Shown: piece by piece, positions 7,006-14,738 of the stretch | Layout: every line of letters begins with the position of its first letter | Numbering within the stretch: the first letter of the stretch is position 1 | From: Pseudonocardia nigra | GTDB lineage: Bacteria; Actinomycetota; Actinomycetes; Mycobacteriales; Pseudonocardiaceae | Length of the DNA stretch: 32,800 bases | Direction of reading: 5' to 3' | NCBI RefSeq assembly: GCF_019396355.1 | Contig: NZ_JAHKRK010000065.1 | Span: 1 to 32,800 of the forward strand | The notes under the pieces: model-generated | Seen by the model: the letters and a program-made list of their open reading frames with translations, nothing else | Told to the model about the DNA's origin: nothing | Database searches by the model: none | Position numbers and translations under genes: made by a program

Positions 7006-8466
7006 ATGGACGAGAACCTCATCTCGATGCCGATGAGCGCGCGGGTGGACCTGCCGCTCGACGGTGAGATCAGCCGCTCCCTACCGGACCAGCTGGGCAA
7101 CATCGCCGGCGCGCACAGCGCCGAGCTGCACCAGCGGCTGCTCGAGACGGGCGGGCGCGCCGACACCCTCGGCCCGCTGAAGAAGGTCTACGTCTTCTGG
7201 CTGCCCGGGATGAGCTGCGACGGCTGCACCGTCTCCACGATCGGCGCAACCGAGCCGACGATCGAGGAGCTGCTGACCGGCGCGCTGCCCGGCGTCCCGG
7301 TGATGGTGCTGCACCACTACCAGTTCGAGATGGAGTCCGGCGACCACTTCACCTACACGATGAGGCGGGCCGAGGAAGGCTCCCTCGACGCTCCGTACAT
7401 CCTGGTCTACGAGGGGTCGATCACCGACGAGAACCTCACCGTCGGCGCCGAGCCGTTCGCCGCGAAGGGGTCGCTGCCGTTGTGGGCGCCGGCCGAGCAG
7501 CGCCAGCGCCGGTCCACCCCCGAGTGGGTGCGCCGGCTAGCCCCGGGCGCCGCGGTCACCATCGCGATCGGCACGTGCGCGACCTGGGGTGGGATCCCGG
7601 CCTCGCTGGGCAACCCGACCGGCGCGATGAGCATGATGGACTTCCTCGGCAAGGACTACCGCAGCGCGCTGGGGTTCCCCGTGATCAACGTGCCGGGGTG
7701 CCCGCCGATCGGGGACGACTTCACCGAGACGGTGACCCTGCTGCTGCGCTACATGAACGGTCAGGGCCCGCTGCCGGACTTCGACGAGCTGGGCCGCCCG
7801 GCGTGGCAGTTCGGCGACACCGTGCACATGCGCTGCCCGCGCGGGGCGTGGTACGAGGAGGGCAACTTCGCCCGGGAGTTCGGCGGCAAGGAGTGCCTGG
7901 CCGAGATCGGCTGCTGGGGGCCGGTGGTGAACTGTCACATCACCGAGCGCGGGTTCATCAACGGCAAGGGCGGCTGCATGGTGGCCGGCGGAGCGTGCAT
8001 CGGCTGCATGTCACCGGGCTTCCCGGACAAGTTCACCCCGTTCTACAAGCGCCCCCCGCAGACCACCCCGGCGACCACCCTGTCGCGGTTGCACGGCACG
8101 TTCGTCAAGCCGCTGCGCCGCACCAGCCAGCTGGAACGCAACCGCGAGCCGCGCTGGAAGAGCAACGCCACAAGCGGCTGGGCCCCCGAGTACGACAACG
8201 TCACGATCTTCCACCGGGTCTTCGAATACTTCTACGCCCGGCTGCAGTACTTCCGCTCCGAGCTGCCGGGCCGTCACGAGAAGGACGAGGAGAAATACGC
8301 CAGCGGCTATGTCGTCCCGCCGGAGGCGGCCTACGGCAAGCACTACGCGCAGTGGCTGCCCGACCGCAGGGCGCAGGAGGCCCGCAAGCGCGGCACCTAC
8401 CAGCGCCCGGGGCTCACCCCGCAGGCGGACGGCTTCGACACGCCCGTCCACGACGACCAGGAGTAG
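7006..8466 (+). CDS. [NiFe]-hydrogenase small (Fe-S) subunit, no Tat signal
   Basis: The 486-residue electron-transfer subunit carries three Fe-S clusters. Proximal ligands are C71 and C74 (CDGC), C191 (GTCA) and C232 (PGCPP). Distal ligands are H274, C277, C297 and C303. Medial ligands are C310, C331 and C334 (CIGC), with C324 where [3Fe-4S] enzymes have proline, so a [4Fe-4S] medial cluster is predicted. The N-terminus has about 60 residues before the first cluster motif but no twin-arginine signal, and there is no C-terminal membrane helix, so the enzyme should be cytoplasmic. About 140 residues after the last cluster form an unusual C-terminal extension rich in Tyr, Arg and Lys. ATG 7006 follows AGGAGAA. 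The family is group 1-like and related to the actinobacterial uptake enzymes. The CDGC motif differs from the Asp-containing motif I recall for group 1h, so I leave the subgroup open. Confidence 0.93.
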   Translation: MDENLISMPMSARVDLPLDGEISRSLPDQLGNIAGAHSAELHQRLLETGGRADTLGPLKKVYVFWLPGMSCDGCTVSTIGATEPTIEELLTGALPGVPVMVLHHYQFEMESGDHFTYTMRRAEEGSLDAPYILVYEGSITDENLTVGAEPFAAKGSLPLWAPAEQRQRRSTPEWVRRLAPGAAVTIAIGTCATWGGIPASLGNPTGAMSMMDFLGKDYRSALGFPVINVPGCPPIGDDFTETVTLLLRYMNGQGPLPDFDELGRPAWQFGDTVHMRCPRGAWYEEGNFAREFGGKECLAEIGCWGPVVNCHITERGFINGKGGCMVAGGACIGCMSPGFPDKFTPFYKRPPQTTPATTLSRLHGTFVKPLRRTSQLERNREPRWKSNATSGWAPEYDNVTIFHRVFEYFYARLQYFRSELPGRHEKDEEKYASGYVVPPEAAYGKHYAQWLPDRRAQEARKRGTYQRPGLTPQADGFDTPVHDDQE

Positions 8467-8474
8467 GCGCGACC

Positions 8475-10349
8475 ATGTGCTTTCAGAACCTGCCGATCGA
8501 GTTCGACGCCCAGGGCAACGCCCGGCTCAGGGACGGGGTGGCCGACCCGTACGCCTACCAGCGCCGCGACCTCGACCGCTCGCAGGTCGAGCAGCTCTTG
8601 GCGAGCAACGGGCACGTCAAGGACGTCAACCTTGACCCGGTGACCCGGGTCGCGGGCGCGCTGGCGTTCCACTGCGTGGTCGACCTCGAGCAGCGCACCG
8701 TGCACGAGGCGCACACGATCGGCACGCTGTTCCGCGGCTACGAGGTGATCCTCAAGGGTCGCGACCCGCGGGACGCGATGTTCATCTCCAGCCGGGTGTG
8801 CGGGGTCTGCGGCGGCGTGCACTCGGTGGCCTCGTCGCTGGCGATGGAGATGGCGTTCGGAATCGGGGTGCCCCCGATGGGCGGGGCGCTGCGCAACATT
8901 CAGCTCGCGCTGGACTTCCAGGTCGACAACCCGGTGCACCTCTACCTGCTCGCCGGGCCCGACTACTCCCAAGTCGTCGTCGAGCGCACCAACCCGTCGC
9001 TGTGGGAGCGGGCGAAGAAGACCGAGACACGCCACGGCGACGTCCACGGCTTTCGCACCATGGCCGAGCTCATGACGGCGTTCAATCCGCTGACCGGCAA
9101 GCTCTACCTCGAGGGCCTGCAGATGACCCGGCCGGCGAAGGAGGCCTACTCGATTCTCTACGGCAAGTATCCGCACCCGCAGACCGTCGTGCCGGGTGGG
9201 CTGTCGACGACGGTGTCGCTGGAGGTGCTCAACGAGACGCTGCTGCGGATCGTCCGGACGATGGACTACGCCAAGCGCGGGGTGTTCATCTGGGAGGACA
9301 TCACCCAGTTCTTCTACGACGCCGACCCGCGCTACCAGCAGGTCGGCACCCGGGCGAAGAACCTCATCGACGCCGGGATGTGGGACGACCCGTTCGCCTA
9401 CGACGGCACCTATGCCGGCGCCGCGCAGTGGGGTGAGCGGCGGTGGGCCACGCCCGGCGTGGTCCTGGACGGCGAGCTGGTGACCACCAACCTGCACCAC
9501 ATCAACATCGGCATGGAGGAGTTCGTCGAGCATTCCTACTACGAGGGCTGGGAGAACGACGGGGTGCGCTACCGCACCGACCCGGCCGGGAACCCGATCT
9601 CGCCGAACCACCCGTGGAACAAGGAGACCAAACCCCGCTCCGACAAGCGGAGCTGGAAGGACCGCTACACGTGGAGCACCGCGCCGCGCTGGGACCGCCG
9701 GGTGATCGAGGCCGGCGCCTACGCGCGGCTGTGGACCACCGCGGCCGCAGCCAAGATGCCGCACACCCGCTTCCTGGAGGCCACCGGCACCAGCGTCAAG
9801 ATGGCCGTCCCGCAGACCGGGGCACTGCCGGCGATGGAGCTGGAGTGGAAGATCCCCGCCACGTGGAACGCGTTCGAGCGCAACCGGGCCCGCGCCTACC
9901 ACATCGTCTACTCGCTGCTGGTCGGCTACGAGAACGTGCAGCTCGCCTTCGACCTGATGGGGCAGGGCGAGAACAAGATCGCCACGACGACGGAGTTCCG
10001 GGTGCCCCGCGACGAGCGGGTCGGCGTGGGATTCTGGGGTGCCGGGCGGGGCTTCCTCACCCACCACCTGGTGATGGACAAGGGAGTGCTGACCAACTAC
10101 CAGGTCGTCACGCCGTCGACCTTCAACGCCTCACCGGCGGACCCTTTCGGGCAGCCCGGGCCCTACGAGGAAGCGGTGATGAACACCCCGATCCTAGAGG
10201 AGTTCGACTCCGGCGCGGAGTTCACCGGGATCGACATCTTCCGCGCCATCCGGTCGTTCGACCCGTGCATGCCGTGCACCGTGCACGTCGCCAACGGCGA
10301 CAACATGATCATCCGGGATGCGACGACATGCGCCTGCGGGGCGGAATGA
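8475..10349 (+). CDS. [NiFe]-hydrogenase large (catalytic) subunit
   Basis: The 624-residue catalytic subunit binds the Ni-Fe(CN)2CO centre through two CxxC motifs: RVCGVCGGVH with C109/C112 and DPCMPCTVH with C598/C601. The sequence continues 20 residues past H604, the expected cleavage point of a maturation protease, so it is made as a precursor. The tail itself holds a second CxC. In the N-terminal motif DPVTR-V-A-G the position that is glutamate in standard enzymes (RxEG), the proton-gate residue, is alanine (A60). ATG 8475 lies eight bases after the small-subunit stop, and its stop overlaps the next ATG. It pairs with the small subunit for H2 oxidation, probably uptake of H2 at low concentration. 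No hypABCDEF genes are in the window, so cofactor assembly must be encoded elsewhere. Confidence 0.95.
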   Translation: MCFQNLPIEFDAQGNARLRDGVADPYAYQRRDLDRSQVEQLLASNGHVKDVNLDPVTRVAGALAFHCVVDLEQRTVHEAHTIGTLFRGYEVILKGRDPRDAMFISSRVCGVCGGVHSVASSLAMEMAFGIGVPPMGGALRNIQLALDFQVDNPVHLYLLAGPDYSQVVVERTNPSLWERAKKTETRHGDVHGFRTMAELMTAFNPLTGKLYLEGLQMTRPAKEAYSILYGKYPHPQTVVPGGLSTTVSLEVLNETLLRIVRTMDYAKRGVFIWEDITQFFYDADPRYQQVGTRAKNLIDAGMWDDPFAYDGTYAGAAQWGERRWATPGVVLDGELVTTNLHHINIGMEEFVEHSYYEGWENDGVRYRTDPAGNPISPNHPWNKETKPRSDKRSWKDRYTWSTAPRWDRRVIEAGAYARLWTTAAAAKMPHTRFLEATGTSVKMAVPQTGALPAMELEWKIPATWNAFERNRARAYHIVYSLLVGYENVQLAFDLMGQGENKIATTTEFRVPRDERVGVGFWGAGRGFLTHHLVMDKGVLTNYQVVTPSTFNASPADPFGQPGPYEEAVMNTPILEEFDSGAEFTGIDIFRAIRSFDPCMPCTVHVANGDNMIIRDATTCACGAE

Positions 10350-10858
10350 TGGGGCGGGTGCTGATCGGCGGGGTCGGCTACCGGTGGTTCGGCGACCGCT
10401 CCTTCGGGCTGCTCGCCGGCGACGCGCTCGCGGAGCTGGACTGGCCGCCCGGCGTCGAGGTCGAGGACCTCGGCTACGGCGCGCTGCACGTGGCGCTCGA
10501 CCTCGCCGCCGCCGACCCGCCCTACCAGCGGGTCGTGCTGATCGCGGTCACCGAGCGGGGCCGGGCGCCGGGACGGCTGTACCGGGTGCGGTGCGACGCG
10601 GCGGCACCCGACGCCGAGCAGGTACAGGCGCGGCTGTACGAGGCGGCCGCCGGGGTCGTCGACCTCGACCACCTGCTCGTGATCGGCCGCCACTTCGGCG
10701 CCCTGCCCGACGACGTCGTCGCCGTCGAGCTCGAGCCGCTCCCGGGCAGCACCGGGGACGGGCTCAGCGCCCGCACGCAGGCGCTGCTGCCCCGGGCCGT
10801 CGAGCTGGTGCGCCGGGAGGCCCTGGCGCCGGCACACGTCCCGGCCACCGGACGGTGA
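10346..10858 (+). CDS. Degenerate hydrogenase maturation protease homologue (probable pseudoenzyme)
   Basis: This 170-residue protein has the HyaD/HycI-type protease fold pattern: an N-terminal RVLIGGVGYRWFGDRSFG loop in place of GNxLxxDDGxG, then a VVLIAVTERGRAPG segment aligning with the VIVDAVERAAEPG of the intact protease at 12059-12586. The three nickel-binding positions known from HybD (Glu/Asp, Asp, His) appear to be lost here: the first reads DRS, the second is alanine and no histidine aligns at the third. It is therefore probably a non-catalytic chaperone or scaffold for the large subunit rather than a protease. It overlaps the large-subunit stop (ATGA), so it is translationally coupled to its likely client. 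A second ATG at 10349 is also possible. Confidence 0.75.
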   Translation: MMGRVLIGGVGYRWFGDRSFGLLAGDALAELDWPPGVEVEDLGYGALHVALDLAAADPPYQRVVLIAVTERGRAPGRLYRVRCDAAAPDAEQVQARLYEAAAGVVDLDHLLVIGRHFGALPDDVVAVELEPLPGSTGDGLSARTQALLPRAVELVRREALAPAHVPATGR

Positions 10859-10870
10859 GGAGGCACGCCG

Positions 10871-11437
10871 ATGGACGCCCCCCTGCTGTACAAGCCGCAC
10901 CCGTCGCTGTTCCCGGTCGCGCTGCTCGGCGGGTTCACCGGCACCGTGCTCCTCACCGCGCTGCTGCGGCTCGCGGCCGCGCTCGGGGCCCCGGTGATCG
11001 ACCTGCCCCAGCTGATCGGCAGCGTCTTCTCCCGCGACCCGGCGACGGTCTTCGGCGCGGGGCACGCGGTGTTCGTTGTTCTCGGGGTGTTCGTCCTGCC
11101 GCTGGCGCTGGCGCTGCTATGGCCGCTGACCCCCGGCAACCGGTTCACCTTCCGCGGCGCGCTCGTCAAGGGAGCGTTGTTCGGCCTGGTCCTGTTCGTT
11201 CTCGCCGGGATCCTGCTGCCGCTGCTCGGCCTCCTCAGCACGCTCCCCGACGTCGGCTTCGCCGACCCCGGACCCTTCGCACTCGGGCTCGGCCTGTCCG
11301 GCATCGCGCAGCTGCTGCTCGGCACCCAGCTCTACTCGTTGACCGCGGCGCTGGTAGCCGCAATGCCGCGCGGGCTCCAGCCGCTCGATGCGATCGGCTG
11401 GGCCTGGTGGTCACACGGCAGCGGGGAGTCCCCGTGA
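10871..11437 (+). CDS. Multi-pass membrane protein of the hydrogenase operon
   Basis: The 188-residue protein has about four hydrophobic helices (near residues 16-38, 62-85, 98-122, 136-165). The layout recalls the 163-residue proteins at 470 and 5306: a G-rich first helix followed by an LG-x-P-x-I-D-L loop, and H65 at the start of helix 2 where those have H60/H61. The other three histidines are missing, so any relationship is distant. The start is clear (GAGGAGG, then ATG 10871), and its stop overlaps the GTG of the next gene. Its place among maturation genes suggests a role in anchoring the hydrogenase or in metal supply. I do not know its family. Confidence 0.75.
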   Translation: MDAPLLYKPHPSLFPVALLGGFTGTVLLTALLRLAAALGAPVIDLPQLIGSVFSRDPATVFGAGHAVFVVLGVFVLPLALALLWPLTPGNRFTFRGALVKGALFGLVLFVLAGILLPLLGLLSTLPDVGFADPGPFALGLGLSGIAQLLLGTQLYSLTAALVAAMPRGLQPLDAIGWAWWSHGSGESP

Positions 11438-12081
11438 GCGCCGAGCCCGGCCCGCTGCCACCCGAGGTCGCCGCCGCCGTGCACCGCCTCGACGACCTCG
11501 TCCGGGCCTTCGAGAATCACCCCGACGCCACTACCCAAGACCTGTTCGTCGAGGTGCTGCGCACCGTGGACGTGCTGCACCGCGGCGCGCTGCGGCGCCT
11601 CGCCGCCCTGCTCGAAGCGCGGGGGCTGCGCGCCGAGGCGCTGGCCGACCCGCAGGTCGCACTGCTGTTCGACCTCTACGGGCGCGACGACGACGATGAC
11701 GACGATGAGCGGTCCCGGGCCGAGGACGTCGTCGCACGCGTCCGGCCTCTCGTCGAGGCGCACGGCGGCCGGATCGAGGTCGTCGCGGCCGAGGACGGCG
11801 TGGTGACCATCCGGCTGCTCGGCGCGGCCGAGCCGCGCTCCGAACCCGCCGCGACGCTGCGCGGCCTGGTCGAGGAGGCGCTGCGCGCGGAACTTCCGGA
11901 GTTCGTCCGGATGGACCTCACAGCACCCCCGCCGCAGGCCGCGCCGCGACAGCGGCCCGCACCCGTGCTGATACCCCTGTCGGCGCTGAACCGCAGCGGA
12001 CCGGCGGAACAGGCGCAGGGCGGCTGCGCGTCGGGGCACGGCTGCGGGTCGCAGAGCTATGGCCGCCCCAGCTGCCGGTGA
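11434..12081 (+). CDS. NifU-like C-terminal-domain protein lacking the CxxC, with Cys-rich tail
   Basis: The 215-residue protein has an N-terminal helical part (1-82), a run of seven aspartates (85-91), then a NifU C-terminal-like domain (about 95-162: VRPLVEAHGGRIEVV, VTIRLLGA, VEEALRAELPEFVRMDL). In true NifU domains the GA is followed by CxGC, which binds a transient Fe-S cluster. Here the corresponding segment is GAAEPRSE, with no cysteine. Instead, cysteines and a histidine cluster at the extreme C-terminus (C198, H202, C204, C214). It may deliver or hold Fe-S clusters or metal for the hydrogenase by a different site; this is inference. It starts at GTG 11434 overlapping the previous stop and overlaps the next gene by 23 bp. 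Confidence 0.8.
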   Translation: MSAEPGPLPPEVAAAVHRLDDLVRAFENHPDATTQDLFVEVLRTVDVLHRGALRRLAALLEARGLRAEALADPQVALLFDLYGRDDDDDDDERSRAEDVVARVRPLVEAHGGRIEVVAAEDGVVTIRLLGAAEPRSEPAATLRGLVEEALRAELPEFVRMDLTAPPPQAAPRQRPAPVLIPLSALNRSGPAEQAQGGCASGHGCGSQSYGRPSCR

Positions 12082-12586
12082 TGATGCGGACCGACGCGTG
12101 CTCGTCGCCTGTGTCGGCAACGTGCTGCGGGGCGACGACGGCTTCGGCGTCGCCGTCGCCGCCGCGCTGCTCGGCACGCTGCCGCCGGCAGCGGACCTCG
12201 TCGAGACCGGGATCGGCGGGCTGGGCATCGTCCATCAGCTGATGATGGGCGCCTACCAGGGCCTGGTCATCGTCGACGCCGTCGAGCGCGCCGCCGAACC
12301 TGGCACCGTGTTCGTTCTGGTTCCACAGGTCCCCGACGTCGCGAGCCCCACCTTCGAGCAGTGGCGCGCGCAGCTGTCGGACCTACACCTCGTCGAACCC
12401 TCGCGCATTCTGCGTCTCGCCCGAGCCGCCGGGGTCCTGCCCGAGCACGTCCTCGTCGTCGGCTGCCAACCCCAGACCTGCGAGGACTTCGAGGAGACGC
12501 TGAGCGGGAAGGTGGCCGCGGCCGTCCCCCTCGCGGCGCAGCGGGTGCGCGAGCTCGCTGCGCAGCTGCTGGCGTGCGCGCAGTGA
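12059..12586 (+). CDS. Hydrogenase maturation protease (HyaD/HycI family), intact
   Basis: The 175-residue endopeptidase removes the C-terminal tail of the hydrogenase large subunit after nickel insertion. It contains the signature GNVLRGDDGFG (residues about 20-30), an aspartate in VIVDAVE and a histidine in the SDLHLVEPS segment, which fit the three metal-sensing ligands of HybD. The GCQPQTCEDF segment is also typical. It is the last gene of the operon, overlapping the NifU-like gene by 23 bp; ATG 12059 lacks a strong ribosome-binding site, so translation is probably coupled. Its natural substrate is the tail after H604 of the large subunit. Confidence 0.9.
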   Translation: MAAPAAGDDADRRVLVACVGNVLRGDDGFGVAVAAALLGTLPPAADLVETGIGGLGIVHQLMMGAYQGLVIVDAVERAAEPGTVFVLVPQVPDVASPTFEQWRAQLSDLHLVEPSRILRLARAAGVLPEHVLVVGCQPQTCEDFEETLSGKVAAAVPLAAQRVRELAAQLLACAQ

Positions 12587-13608
12587 CCCGCCGCCCCCGA
12601 CCCGGACGCAACGCCAGGATCAGCGTCGATCGCTTCAGCCGCGAACGCGAGGTCGCCCGCCACGTCCAGCAGGTCGGCGGCGACCATGACCGAGATCCTC
12701 GGGAGGCGGTATCAGGACCAGGACGCCTCCGCCGCGTCGCCGCCGCACATTGCCCACACGGCCGGGCCGTCGTCGAACTGGACGCGGTGCGCGGTCGCGG
12801 AACCGGAGAACGGATAGGCCACGGTCACCGGGACCGCGGCGATCGCGCCTCGCCCTCGCCATCGCCTGCCCTCGATGTAGCGGCGGGTACGGGCGGCACC
12901 CTTGATCCCTGGCGACCGGACCTCGACCAGATCCTCAACGGAGCAGACCCTGCGCGGCCACCGCCGGGCCCGGGGCCGAGGGCCGAGCCGCCAGCCCCGC
13001 AGAACAGTCTGCGCGGTGACGGTGTCGACGTACCGCGGGCAGCTCGCGTACCCGATGACGTTCGAGGCCCGCGGCAACACCTACGTAGCGAGGCGAGCGC
13101 CCTCGGGACCGCCGGAGGGAATGGCCTGCCAGGTCGACCGGGTCGGCCGAAGTCGGCGCACCCGGAAACGGGTTGGCCAGCGCGGAGTGCCGGGCGGCCG
13201 CGGCCAAGTATGCCGACGTGGCCGCCGCGTACGGCTGCGGTTTGGGTGGCGGATTTTTCCGCGGCGGCCCACACCCATCAGGCCGTCGCGCTCGGTCGCC
13301 ACCTCCACCGGCCCGATCGGTAAGCCCACCGGGGCCGTAGGGTGGCGGCGAAGGAAGTTCTTTCGTGCCCCGGGCGGCCCGACGCGGCCGGTCGAGGTGA
13401 CCCGGTGACCTCAGCTCGGCCACCACCCCGGCCATCGTGCGGCACAGCGCGCTCGCGTCCTGGTGGGAGAACCCCGGCACCGGGAGCCCGTCCGACACGA
13501 CCGCGGGCGGCGCGCAGCGAACCTGCTCCCCGCAGCCGGGGCAGATCAGGTCCTCCGGGTCGACGAACCGCCCCATCACGCGGGTCGGGCTGCTGGTCTG
13601 GGTGTGCA
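12587..13608. other. Decayed, mostly non-coding accessory DNA
   Basis: After the protease stop, coding signal breaks up: short frames on both strands carry fragments of plausible proteins in shifting frames, suggesting several disrupted genes. A minus-strand piece around 12830-12712 resembles an organomercurial-lyase-type domain, and minus-strand frames around 13330-13080 look like the frameshifted end of the CxxC protein starting at 13609. No integrase or transposase is recognisable. Confidence 0.45.
12712..13080 (-). pseudogene. Possible remnant of an alkylmercury lyase-like domain protein
   Basis: A minus-strand frame contains VAYPFSGSATAHRVQF followed by AVWAMCGGDA, which resembles the AYPF...T-x-HRV...VYAMCAIDAL core of MerB/alkylmercury-lyase-like proteins as I remember them. 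The expected continuation after the CxxD segment is missing and a stop follows eight codons later. The N-terminal part shows no recognisable domain. There are no mer genes nearby. I treat it as a weak, possibly decayed, homologue. Confidence 0.25.
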
Positions 13609-13609
13609 T
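12935..13609 (-). CDS. Hypothetical protein with CPxC zinc-binding-like motif; 3' part doubtful
   Basis: From ATG 13609, with GGGAGG as ribosome-binding site, the frame begins with a compact region: GRFVDPEDLICPGCGEQVRC (residues about 13-32), PGFSHQDASALC (about 45-57) and a histidine-containing loop. The four cysteines and a histidine look like a zinc-ribbon type domain. Small proteins of this sort occur on actinobacterial integrative elements, in my recollection. Beyond about residue 90 the sequence becomes proline/arginine-rich and low in family likeness, and another frame looks more protein-like, so a frameshift near 13300-13340 is likely. The functional part may be only about 95 residues. 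The function is unknown. Confidence 0.4.
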   Translation of the reverse strand: MHTQTSSPTRVMGRFVDPEDLICPGCGEQVRCAPPAVVSDGLPVPGFSHQDASALCRTMAGVVAELRSPGHLDRPRRAARGTKELPSPPPYGPGGLTDRAGGGGDRARRPDGCGPPRKNPPPKPQPYAAATSAYLAAAARHSALANPFPGAPTSADPVDLAGHSLRRSRGRSPRYVGVAAGLERHRVRELPAVRRHRHRADCSAGLAARPSAPGPAVAAQGLLR

Positions 13610-13743
13610 GCTGGCCTCCCTGCTGTTGGGCCTGGTGGCCCGTCCCCTTGGGGTGGCGGGGCGTAGTTCCCCCGCCGCCGCAAGGCGTCCCAGCACGGCC
13701 GTCGAGGCTCGCGGTCAAGGGCCGCCGCAGGCGGTCGCGCAGA

Positions 13744-14689
13744 GACGTGGGCGTCGGTCCGGCGAAGATCGGCGCGTCGGACGTCGAACGGCTCCGCCTG
13801 ATGCGCTCGACCTTCGACCGCCTCGACAGCACGTTCGGCGGGGGGCCACGCACGTGACGCACTCGTGCAGTACCTCCGCGGGGAGCTACCTCGACTCCTG
13901 CGGGCGCAGGGAAGCTCACAGGTTCGCCGGTCCTTGTACTCGGCGGCCGGGGAGTCGACTCAACTTGCGGCGTGGATGGCGTACGACGCCGGCCACCATG
14001 GCTTGGCGCAGCGGTACTTCATCCAGGCGCTCGGATTGGCCGATGCAGCGGAGGATCGGCTGCTCGCAGCGAGCATCCTCGACGCGATGAGCCACCAGGC
14101 GAGCTTCTTGGGCCGCTATCGGGAGGCGGCCAACATGGCGCGCGCCGCGCGGCTGGGAACCGAGTCGGTGGGCGTCCCGATCCTGACGTCGCACTTTCAC
14201 CTCATGGAGGCGCGGGCCCTCGCCAGGATCGGTGACGCGGACGCGTGCGATCGGGCGATGGGCGCCGCGATGGAGAACTTCGGCCGGCACGTTGCCGGCG
14301 AGAGCCCGGAGTGGATCCGATACTTCGACGCGGCGGAGCTGACGGCCGAGCTCGGCCACTGCCATCGCGACCTCGGACGACCGGATCGCGCCATCGAGTA
14401 CGCGACGCAGGCTTTGGACTCGGCGTCGGGTGACTACGTGCGCAGCGACTTCTTCGTGGCGATGGTCCTGGCTGACGCCCACCTTGACCGCGGCGACATC
14501 GACGAGGCATGCCGGGTCGCTATCGAGGCGTTCACGATCGGTGAGGGACTGGAGCCGTCCCGCTGCCGTGGGTATGTCAGGGAGTTCCGGCAGCGACTCC
14601 AGCGCCATCGCCGGAGCGCGGAGGTACGCGAGTTCGCCGCTCGCGTGCGGCACAGCAAGTTGTGGGCTCCGATGGCCGCCGGTCAGTAG
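13744..14689 (+). pseudogene. C-terminal TPR part of an XRE-family regulator, truncated and frameshifted
   Basis: The long open part (from about 13865) encodes tetratricopeptide-type helices (AAWMAYDAGHHGLAQRYFIQAL, ASILDAMSHQASFLGRYREA) typical of the sensor half of actinobacterial XRE regulators. The preceding residues of that family (IGASDVERLRLMRSTFDRLDSTFGGG) lie just upstream in another frame. Deleting one G from the run of six at 13840-13845 joins them as FGGGHARDALVQYLRGEL. The N-terminal helix-turn-helix domain is absent: upstream DNA belongs to the opposite-strand CxxC gene. It is thus a 5'-truncated relic. A shorter product from GTG 13865 is possible but would lack DNA binding. Such regulators are often beside the kinase type seen next. 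Confidence 0.7.
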
Positions 14690-14738
14690 GCTCCCCAGTC
14701 GCGGCGGCTGGCGCCAGTGCGGATGGCCCGGATTCGCT

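Noticed and set aside
8397..10067. A 556-codon open frame on the minus strand opposite the hydrogenase large subunit
   Set aside because: It is the complementary-frame shadow of a strongly biased GC-rich gene; the translation is Val/Leu/His/Arg-rich without domains, whereas the plus strand gives an unmistakable hydrogenase.
11688..11710. Poly-GAC/GAT tract as a microsatellite or phase-variable repeat
   Set aside because: It encodes a short in-frame polyaspartate linker with mixed codons; changes would be of whole codons at most.
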